Shown: positions 56,356-64,000 of the stretch, piece by piece
How the letters are laid out: each line of letters opens with the position of its first letter
Position numbering within the stretch: the stretch's first letter is position 1
Source: Harmothoe impar
Taxonomy: Eukaryota > Annelida > Polychaeta > Phyllodocida > Polynoidae
Direction: 5' to 3'
NCBI GenBank assembly: GCA_947462335.1
Contig: OX381721.1
Coordinates: 34,708,303 to 34,772,302 of the forward strand
Length of the DNA stretch: 64,000 nt
Notes under the pieces: generated by a model
What the model saw: only the letters and a program-made list of their open reading frames with translations
What the model was told of the DNA's origin: nothing
The model's database searches: none
Translations under genes and position numbers: made by a program

Positions 56356-57470
56356 CTTGAAGGCGATATAAATATCTAGAAATTGTATCTGCCCATTTTC
56401 GCCAAGAAAAAAACAAGTTGCTGTTGCTCTGCTTGCTTGCTTGCTTGCTTGCTGCCTAGTGAGTTGCCCCCCTCCTAAGGTGGAGAGTTCCCAAGCCTCT
56501 GAGGATAAGCACCAGGGGGCACTGTCAGCATCTTCTAATATCAGAATAACTTCCCCGATGGAAGTTATGCCTACACATCAATGGACCAATTTAAATCGCA
56601 GGATGTTCACTAAGCTATGCACTTAATATTAATTCAATTTTCATGATTAAGCTAATGTTATGGACGCGAAATGATAAGTGAAAAATGATCCTATTTTGTT
56701 TCTGAATGCAAAAGTTCTCTTTATTCAAAAGCAAAACAATATGAGATAAAACTGCAGATATGGCCAAAAACAACAAAATGTGTTTTTAAGTCTTTTTTTA
56801 AACATTGGCCTGAAAAGAAGCCAAAAATTGACGCACAAAATTCAGTGTCACCTTGCGGAACACACTGCTGACTCATCCACTATCAAATTGACTCTCAAAA
56901 AGCCCAAAAATTACTAATTATTAAACATTATTTTCTTTTCAAAATTGGATAAGAAATGTCTGGGGTCGGCCCTAGGTAGGGTGGGATAACTTGAAACACA
57001 ACTTTTTATTGATCCAGTGTATGTGTTACATATTAATATTAACTCTACCCGAATGTGCGTCTTCGCATTACATAATACAAAGTCCTGGAAAGGACTCAAG
57101 ACACCCTTCACATTATTGTGAAACTGAAAAACCTGGAGTGCAAACACCAAAATCATATACCTTAATCAGTAGATGAATACATACAATTTTGTAATAGAAA
57201 CTTCAAACTTGTTAAAGTATGACACTTTCAAGAACACTACAACTCAATTTTTCTGACATGTGTGAACCGAAATCATATCAAGCTGACTAATGGTCAGTAG
57301 AGTCATTACACACTAACAGTTCTATTTGCAATGCCAAATCAGCTTAATAGGAATATAATAATGGTGGGCAAACTAAACACAACTCCTGTTCAATGGTAGA
57401 AGCCAAACGTTGGCGAGTAAAAATGACAAAACTCTTTTAAGCGTTGTACTACACTTCAAGGTAGCATCAA
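56356..57470. other. No gene recognised
   Basis: AT-rich. A (GCTT)n microsatellite of about six units lies near 56426-56451. Short open frames have no supporting context. Confidence 0.4.
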
Positions 57471-58074
57471 TCATGATGAACCAATGCAGTACAGGCAAGC
57501 AACTCGTTGCACTGCATTTATGCATCATGCTGAACCTTTGGGAGTGAATCAACTCATATCAAATCCTCATTCCTTCTTAAACTAATCTTAAAGAGAACAA
57601 AATATAAGGAATCTGACTTTCTGACAAAAACAGCCCACTTTGTACATAGAAGTTTGTCAACACCGCAGGGATTATCTAAACAGTTAAGGTGGCCGGCGGG
57701 TATAGGCTAGAAGTAACTACGATTTCACCACACTTATACCACATGTTCCAAATGATCTATACTGTCAGAAAATAAGAAAAAAATAGGGGTGTCCCGAGCT
57801 TGTTTCTGAGATATTTAACCACAAAACTTGAGTGACCTGTAATAAGATTATATAGTGCTCTCTTACATATGTTGATGAAATATCATTAAAAAGTAACTAC
57901 AGTACCTTTAAACATCAACACAATATTCTGCATAATATTATCTGTCCAGTAAATGTGTTTTGTACATATAGTCCCGGGTATGGTTGTTGTGCTTTGAAAT
58001 AAAAAAGTTAATGGAATATGATCTGGGCACAGGAAAGCAATATAGAGTCTTCAATGGGACCTGTACATCATCAA

Positions 58075-58140
58075 GCTCTGTGGCCTCTCTGTCTAGGGCG
58101 TAGGGAATGTAATCACAAGGTTGTGAGTTCAATCCTGATC
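58075..58140 (+). other. tRNA-derived Pol III-like region
   Basis: TGGCCTCTCTGTCTAGGGCG, then AATGTAATCACAAGG and TTGTGAGTTCAATCCTG, matching the general pattern of tRNA-SINE heads (A box, anticodon arm, B box). Not an intact tRNA. Confidence 0.45.
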
Positions 58141-58260
58141 AAATACCACCATCAAAATATTTTGGGATTTTCGTTAATATGTATTGCATATATATGTAGA
58201 GTAGTAATCAGAGGGTAGGGAGGGGGGTTCTAACACTAGGTAGTAAAAAACATGAATATG

Positions 58261-58335
58261 TCCGAGGTTAGCCTTGAACCACCAACCCTCTGATCTTGAG
58301 ACATGCATGGAACACTTGGGCCATGAAGGCTCTGT
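58261..58335 (-). other. tRNA-derived region, opposite strand
   Basis: On the minus strand: TGGCCCAAGTGTTCCATGCA, then CAAGATCAGAGGGTTGGTGG and TTCAAGGC. Same layout as the plus-strand module, more diverged B box. Confidence 0.4.
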
Positions 58336-58760
58336 CAAACTGCATGCCTATTTTCTTCTTACATATAGCATAATATCTGACTTAAACTGCGCACAAAGCT
58401 GCGCAATGAACGTGTTTTCTATCCCCGCCGGCCACCTTAAGAAGTAGTACTTACTAGAAATGCAGGAAGTTGTAACCTGTTCTGCATATTTCAAATTCCC
58501 TTCTTTGCCCTGAGTATAGACACACCTGCAGTGATGACTGTATATTTAATGACATAGTAGATAGCTAATAAGCCAACTGAGCTAAATTAGTAGGTAACAA
58601 TGAACGCACAATCATTTCCTGAGCATCATTTCTTACAACAAACAATTGGAATATGAGAAAATGTGGGAAATATTGTCCTTATCCTAAACTTTTTAGCTAG
58701 TAAGCACAGCAACCAAATGGCTGGCCACATTTCAGCTTCATGCCTTTGGTCATCATCACC

Positions 58761-58768
58761 TATAAAAG
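58761..58768 (+). promoter_or_regulatory. TATA box of the left mini-gene
   Basis: TATAAAAG, 33 bp before the predicted ATG. The matching place in the right arm reads TATGAAAAG, so only the left copy has a good TATA. Confidence 0.45.
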
Positions 58769-58793
58769 ATTGAATGTGTGAGTGACCTCACAG

Positions 58794-59154
58794 ATGACTC
58801 AGGGTAAGCTGGATTTGTAGCTTATCATGTACTTAGATATACTCCTCCCTTATAATCATTCATTGGTCAATTCTGGCATCAGAAATGAATTCCTTGTTAA
58901 AAAGTACCCTTAAGTCATGTGTAATACATGTATGTTATTCCATATCAGGTCAGCAGTTGGGTGTGGGTGTGCAGGTGGATGTGGGCGACAGCTACAGGCT
59001 GCGGGCGTGTACCGCCTTCTGTCCCTATATAAAAGCGAGTCGATCAGACTATAAACGGCAAAGATATGGGTGGTACAATTTCGCTCTGCACACATTAAGA
59101 TCTAGCGGAGTACGAGAAGTACCAGTGGCGCCACCATGTGCATTACTAGAATAG
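58794..59154 (+). CDS. Predicted two-exon mini-gene, 71-aa peptide (left copy)
   Basis: The ATG at 58794 gives a 10-nt first coding exon ending CAGG|GTAAGC. A 145-bp intron (58804-58948) ends ATATCAG|, and exon 2 (58949-59154) stays open to TAG. The peptide starts MTQGQQLGVGVQVDVGD, then has a Cys/Arg-rich core RACTAFCPY, then SRSDYKRQRYGWYNF. The right copy keeps the ATG, donor, acceptor, 145-bp intron length and frame. Several differences between the copies are silent (GCG/GCA, TCA/TCG, AGA/CGA). No signal peptide and no family recognised. The TATA would leave almost no 5' UTR, so the real first exon may differ. Function unknown. Confidence 0.5.
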
Positions 59155-59536
59155 GAACTATAGTATGCGTGTTCTTTTCCTTTGGTTTTCTCTTGTACAT
59201 GTAAATTTAATTTTAAAAAGCTACATGGGTTTTTTCTGTGTTTATGAGGGTATTTACACTGTAGTAGATGGCATTTCTGAATGAAAAGAGAGAAATACCA
59301 GCCAGAGAAATACCAGCCAGCTTAGGCTAAAACCTCATTTCTATCTTTCGTTTAACAATGTGGTCAATCTAGAGTTCATTTAGAGGGTAGCAATTTAACA
59401 GTACTTAAGAGTTTACGCGAAAGAGAAAAATTCATGTCGAAAGATTGCAGTTCAATATCATATTAAAAAAAGGAGATATTTGATTTCTTTTCGAAGGAAA
59501 CATTTGTCCCCGGATCTTGCCCATCCATTTCTTTGG

Positions 59537-59734
59537 TCATCTCATGTGTACCTGTTGCACAGTGCCCATGGCAGAGTTTCCCGCAGGTAACAAAAACCTC
59601 TTAAACCATGGTTCAAGGCTGATGTACTCGCTTTTGAGTTTACACATATTTCGTTGGTAACCAAACATGACATCTTGAATCAATTTTACATCGTTGAGGA
59701 GCTTGGCCGTACACACAACTAATACCATGTTCAC
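59537..59734 (-). CDS. Possible coding exon, unknown
   Basis: The minus-strand frame of about 65 residues has natural-looking composition (KLLNDVKLIQDVMFGYQ, EPWFKRFLLPAGNSAMGTV). It reaches CAACAG|GTACAC, a weak donor, near 59551. No clear acceptor lies upstream. Not recognised; it could be an exon or a chance frame. Confidence 0.3.
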   Translation of the reverse strand: MNMVLVVCTAKLLNDVKLIQDVMFGYQRNMCKLKSEYISLEPWFKRFLLPAGNSAMGTVQQVHMR

Positions 59735-62189
59735 AGGTAAACAGCAGTCTTAAATCCAACCGACAACATGACAAGAGTTGCATATTAATTTTTTTGGAAT
59801 TTTTCAACAATGACAATGCCCCCCCGGCCCTTTTTTAAAATCCTGTATCCGCCTCTAGCTGCACTGTAGCCCCTCAATTCGTCTTTGCGACATAGCCTAG
59901 GGCTAATTAGGTATTAATTACCTAGGCCTATTGATCTATTCGCAAACACGATAGGCTATATGAGGCCTAGTAGGCCTATATAGGCCCTATATGGGGGTGC
60001 AGAGGGTCCCCCCCCCTCAGGTCGCAAGGTCGTTTTTTTAGACCCTTTATCCTACAATCAATTTTGTGCAAAAGTCGCCAGGTCGCTTAAATTATAGCCC
60101 CAGGTCGAAAAGTCGCCTGGAAAACGGCCGAAAACGGCCCAGGTCGCCAGGTCGCCGAAAACCCCTCTGCAGTCTCCTATATATGCCTAGTGACATCACA
60201 GCCAAAAATAATTATCTCATTTCAAGAAAATAAGATTATTAAACTCGAATTCGTACCAAAACCCTACATCGGTAGGCTACTCTGAGTCACTACCAAGTAA
60301 TAATATACTGCAGGAGAGGGGTAGTATCCTCCTAAATGACCAGAAGATAACCAGCGTTAATAACAAAGTTCTATATATAAATTTTGACAAAATATGGCCT
60401 GGTCGCAAAATAAGAAGAAGGCCATTTTTTCTCATATTCATACGAAGCTAACACAGAATTGAAAGTGAATATGGAAATGACATGAATTTGATACAGACTT
60501 TCATTTTTTTTGAAATACAAGATTTACTATGCTTAACTGTAGGAAGGGCCGTATTCAATGCCCCCCATTGAATACGATGTGGCCATATTCAAGGACAAGG
60601 TAAAGCTGTTTTTCCTTCATTAAATGGCCTCAAATCAAAAAATAAATGCAAATGACAACTACAATGATGCCTCTTTGCTGTATTTCACTCGTGAGGGCTG
60701 GGGCTGGAGCTTCGTGGGATATGGCCCCAGCCCCCACTCTTGAAATTGGGCAGAGACGGTATCAATGGGTGTTGGCATTTGTCTATCTAGCATCTACAAC
60801 ATCTGTACCACACTGGGATGATACTAGGGATGTCATTGACATTTGCTATACTGACGGATCGCTATTATGTCAATATTTCAATATGTATTTTTTTGGCAAT
60901 TTTGATATGTCAATATAATTATGTCGATATTTTTATATGAGAAATTGTTCTCTACCAGGTATGCACTTGTATCATGGTACCTGAATGTGCTTGGGTACTA
61001 TACACCCTCAGAAAGGTGTTCTTTCTCCACTATGTTTAGTAAGAGAAAGGGGTAGACAAAGTGTTCTATCAAGTCCAACAGTTGAGGCCTACAGTTGTGG
61101 TACTTAGGCCTTAGGTCAGATTCCTACCTCCCAGTTATATTTAAGGCTGGGAGTTTTGGCTTTCATATCAATGATTATTCTGAACATTTTCAGTGAAATG
61201 ATAGAACTGGCATTCGGCTACTATTTACCTTTGTTTTTGTTATTTGCCAGCTTATTAAGGCAATAAACAGTATTTCAGATGTTCTTAATCGTTTAAATAT
61301 TATATTGCAATATATTGATATATCAACAACTATATGTCAATAATCGTCATCATAAATTGGATGTCAAAGTTTTTTTATGCAATTTTGAGGAAATTTTCAT
61401 ATTTTCATACTTTGTTGGGGTCAATTTTAGGTTTACAAAATCTTGGGGAAAAAAGGCCCCATCTTAACACTTTTTTGGGTCAATTTTAGAGGGAAAGTAA
61501 AAAAAAAAAGTTAAAAAAAAAAAAAAAAATCCGACCTACCGACCCTAGAGTCTCTTCCCATGTTACCTGAAACAAAACTTTTTTTTATTTGGCCCCATAG
61601 AATACAGCACAAACACTAAGAAACTGTATAACAAATGTTATTTTTATTAATTATGAAATAATAGCACATCCATAAAACATCAGATATAATTCAGTTCATT
61701 ACTGCAACTTTTTAGTAGTACCACATCTATATAACACAAGTTATAATAAAGCAGTATGGTTTGTATAAACACACATATGTATGTTGTGAACAAATGAATG
61801 ATACTGTTATAACATTTTCATCATTCTCTAACTCGAACATTATTCAAGATCTAATATGATCTAGTCTAATTAATAATATATGACCGCAACAGGAACAACT
61901 CACTGTATGTATTGAAGATTGTTTTGTGCCAAATAAAATATACAAATACAAATACATTATCAATGAGTTGCTTATACATGTTGTTGACTCAGGGTAACTG
62001 AGTAATACTAAACGACCCAACCAAGGTTTAAGACGTTTATGTTACATGGGAGAAGTGCTCTCATTTAATGTCCATGGCCCACAGCCATTAAATAAGACCA
62101 TGGAGAGACAGGCAAGATCGGGGGACAAATGTTTCCTTCAAAAAGAAATTTGAAATGTCTTTCCTTCTTGCTGTAATTGGCCTGCGATC
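59735..62189. other. Spacer of the inverted duplication, no gene recognised
   Basis: AT-rich. It contains CAGGTCGC/AGGTCGCC simple repeats (60000-60160), a palindrome AATTAGGTATTAATTACCTA near 59911, a poly(A) run near 61505-61530, and ATATTGATATATC-type repeats. Confidence 0.4.
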
Positions 62190-63195
62190 TTTAGGTTGTG
62201 ATTTCTCTCTTTTCCATAAACTCTTAAGTATTCTTAAATTGCTACCCTCTAAATGAAAGGTACATAGGCTTCAGTGTTAAAGCAAAGATAGAAATGACAA
62301 CTTTTGCCAATCTGTCCCATATTTCTCTTTTCACACGCAGAAATGCCATCTTCTACACCGGAAATACCCTCTAACACACAATAAAAACCATCTAAAACGT
62401 TTAAATTAAATTTAAATGAAAGTTTGCAACACAGAGCATTGCTAGGCTGGACTACCTGCCCTTGCCAGTCCCACTGACGTTCTCACTGTAGCCCTCACCT
62501 CCCCCAACTGCAGGCATGGGGGCAGTGGTGTGTCACCGGCAAGGGAAGGAGGGGATGTGTATATTGAAGATGTGTATTCTTGGAATGTGTATTCCCTATA
62601 CACGGCCATACTGAGCCCGACACACATGACATCCAATGTACGTGGTATCAGGCATGCCAGTCTAGAGCATCACTTACATCACGGACAAATATTTTAGTTC
62701 CTATATCGACCATACAGAAAAGGGTGGCGCCACCCCTACTTCTCATACACTCCGAGAAGTCCACGATACAACACGAGAGTTGGCAACAACAGCGTCAGGA
62801 TAAAAGGAGAGTCCAGAGCAGTTCAAAACTGTACCACCCATATCGTCGCCGTTTATCGTCCGATCGACTGGCTTTTTGATAGGGACAGAAGGCGGTACAT
62901 GCCCGCAGCCTGCAACCGTCGCCCACACCAACCTGCTCTCCCACACCCACCTGCTCACCCACACCCACCTGCTCACCCACACCCACCTGCTGGCCTGAAA
63001 TGGAATAACATACATGTATGACACATAAATTTAGGGAACTTTTTAACAAGGAATTCATTTCTGATGCCAGAATGGACCAATGAATGATTATAACAGAATA
63101 CTATATCTAAGTACATGATAAGCTACAGATCCAGCTTACCCTGAGTCATCTGTGAGGCCACTCACACGTTCAATCTTTTCATATTGGCATTGCCC
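62190..63195 (-). repeat. Inverted duplication, right arm
   Basis: Reverse-complement counterpart of 58735-59430, longer because of extra sequence between the gene end and the distal block (about 62420-62780), which contains unique TGTGTATTC repeats near 62555-62600. Confidence 0.8.
62795..63149 (-). CDS. Predicted two-exon mini-gene, 69-aa peptide (right copy)
   Basis: The ATG at 63149 gives a 10-nt exon to 63140 (CAGG|GTAAGC). The intron is 63139-62995 (145 bp, ending ATTTCAG|), and exon 2 is 62994-62795. The N-terminal part is four copies of the hexapeptide-type unit QVGVGE from an 18-bp repeat, against about one and a half in the left copy. The core CRLRACTAFCPY and SRSDDKRRRYGWYSF is shared. 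The C-termini diverge (LLWTLLLS here). It converges with the left copy. It is either a young duplicated gene or a transcribed repeat; protein evidence is lacking. Confidence 0.5.
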
Positions 63196-63755
63196 CAGCA
63201 CATGTCAAGGCCATTCATTCTGATGGGATACCGCTGTACTGCCAAAGAGATTTTACAGAGGTGTCCTGGGAAGAGGTCTCATTTAATGTGTTGTATGTAG
63301 TTTATTTTAGCATTTTATATGTACTTTAGAAGTTCAGAGACAGTGTCCTCATGCCGGAGTGATATACTGTGATGAATATATGGTTATGTTTTGTTTTGAT
63401 GAGAAAATATGCACATAAAGTGGTATCAATGCAAAGCATAATAGGTGTGAACAGGGAGTAGGTGTTAAACTTGGGGATCAGAACTCCTGTGAATACTTCT
63501 AGTTACATTTTTAACATGCATACTGCAATTAGCTATACATTCCAATGTGAATAAAGAGAATAACTCAGGAACCAGACTTAAGAACCTTCTCGATTATGCA
63601 ATGTAATATTCTGTGCACATTTCCTCGAGATCACCATTTTTCTTGAGTCCTCCTCAAGTTTATTTTTTCAGTATTGAGCAAAATAATCCAAGTCAAAATA
63701 TTGACCATCATCATAACTGTCATTGTAATCATCATATCTGTCATAAGGACTGTCG

Positions 63756-64000
63756 TCAGTCAGAATCCTCAGGACTGTAGCTTCCCTTGCGGGGTAAAAT
63801 GAATAATTCATGGCTTGGAATTGAGAGCAGTGCTTTAAAATACACACATTTGATCCTGTAAAAATACCTGTCGACTTTAATGTTTCTGACATCCGTTATT
63901 TTCTCTCCTTTCTTAATGGGCAACTTTACAAATGCTATATCAATGTTATCGAGGGAGGAGTTGCCAAGGATGAATAGCCTGCTACTATCAACTAGCACCT
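63756..64000 (-). CDS. C-terminal end of a second kelch-like gene (partial)
   Basis: The last roughly 80 residues of a minus-strand gene that enters from beyond the right edge. The pattern SSRLFILGNSSLDNIDIAFV, then YFKALLSIPSHE, aligns with the C-terminus of the 43970-45748 protein (SRRLFLHFNSHLGISNIASV; YFTALLSIPSHE). Both end in a short Ser/Asp/Pro-rich tail. So two related BTB-Kelch genes lie on the same strand about 18 kb apart. The BTB part is outside the window, so its integrity is unknown. Confidence 0.8.
   Translation of the reverse strand, partial: VLVDSSRLFILGNSSLDNIDIAFVKLPIKKGEKITDVRNIKVDRYFYRIKCVYFKALLSIPSHELFILPRKGSYSPEDSD

Larger units (their letters stand above)
57688..58436. 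mobile_element. TTAA-flanked TIR element with two tRNA-like heads
   Basis: Ends GGTGGCCGGCGGG / CCCGCCGGCCACC, bounded by TTAA (57684-57687, 58437-58440). 749 bp with no transposase. Two tRNA-like modules face each other: 58075-58140 on the plus strand, with B-box-like AGTTCAATCC, and 58261-58335 on the minus strand, with GGTTCAAGGC. TTAA suggests piggyBac-type movement. Confidence 0.75.
58735..59430 (+). repeat. Inverted duplication, left arm
   Basis: It matches the reverse complement of 62190-63195 through several blocks: AGATTGAATGTGTGAGTG, GATGACTCAGGGTAAGCTGG, ATGAATTCCTTGTTAAAAAG, GTACCGCCTTCTGTCCCTAT, and TTTAGAGGGTAGCAATTTAA at the far end. It carries the predicted mini-gene described next. 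Confidence 0.8.

Noticed and set aside
62743..63024. Second minus-strand frame with SRWVWV repeats over the right mini-gene
   Set aside because: It is a shifted reading of the same 18-bp repeat and lacks the shared splice phase with the left copy.
63668..63892. Alternative minus-strand frame with an Asp/Tyr-rich tail at the right edge
   Set aside because: The overlapping frame ending at 63756 aligns with the C-terminus of the intact kelch protein; this one does not.

Overview
This is a gene-poor, repeat-rich stretch of animal nuclear DNA: introns with GT/AG borders, tandem BTB-Kelch genes, a Ty3/gypsy LTR retrotransposon, and dozens of terminal-inverted-repeat (TIR) and foldback elements. 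The frequent TAGGCCTA-type octamers and the kelch tandem suggest a marine invertebrate deuterostome (echinoderm, hemichordate or amphioxus-like). That placement is a low-confidence inference. Positions were read by eye, and ends of diverged repeats may be off by a few bases to a few tens of bases.

Layout. 1-4170: short TIR/foldback elements, a dispersed hairpin family, and one possible coding exon on the minus strand. 4171-16825: a complete 12,655-bp Ty3/gypsy element with two apparently identical 437-bp LTRs, a 12-nt tRNA-His-type primer site, Gag, a -1 frameshift signal, Pro-RT-RNaseH-Int, and a large extra third ORF with zinc-finger-like motifs. 17052-26200: a directly repeated segment of about 3.9 kb (copies A and B) that differ by three later insertions, so each copy serves as the empty-site control for the other. 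Between them lies a CTATCCC minisatellite. 26314-43150: mostly MITEs, microsatellites, a 146-bp tandem repeat, and a striking array of 22-bp palindromes at 41-bp spacing joined to an 18-bp minisatellite (29170-30430), with a second family member at 46036-46385.

43970-45789: an intact BTB-BACK-Kelch gene on the minus strand. The C-terminus of a second, related kelch gene enters from the right edge (63756-64000), also on the minus strand. 51905-55796: a 3.9-kb foldback element built of about 22 roughly 175-bp units in two opposed arrays. 57688-58436: a TTAA-flanked element carrying two tRNA-like heads. 58735-63195: an inverted duplication whose arms each carry a predicted two-exon mini-gene for a roughly 70-aa cysteine/arginine/aromatic-rich peptide.

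How it fits together. The only well-supported host genes are the two kelch-like genes, which by family are probably Cul3 substrate adaptors. The retrotransposon is recent and nearly intact, with one candidate premature stop and one start anomaly, both in ORF3. The least explained items are the retrotransposon ORF3, the periodic palindrome array, the TTAA elements with tRNA heads, the giant foldback element and the mirrored mini-gene pair.
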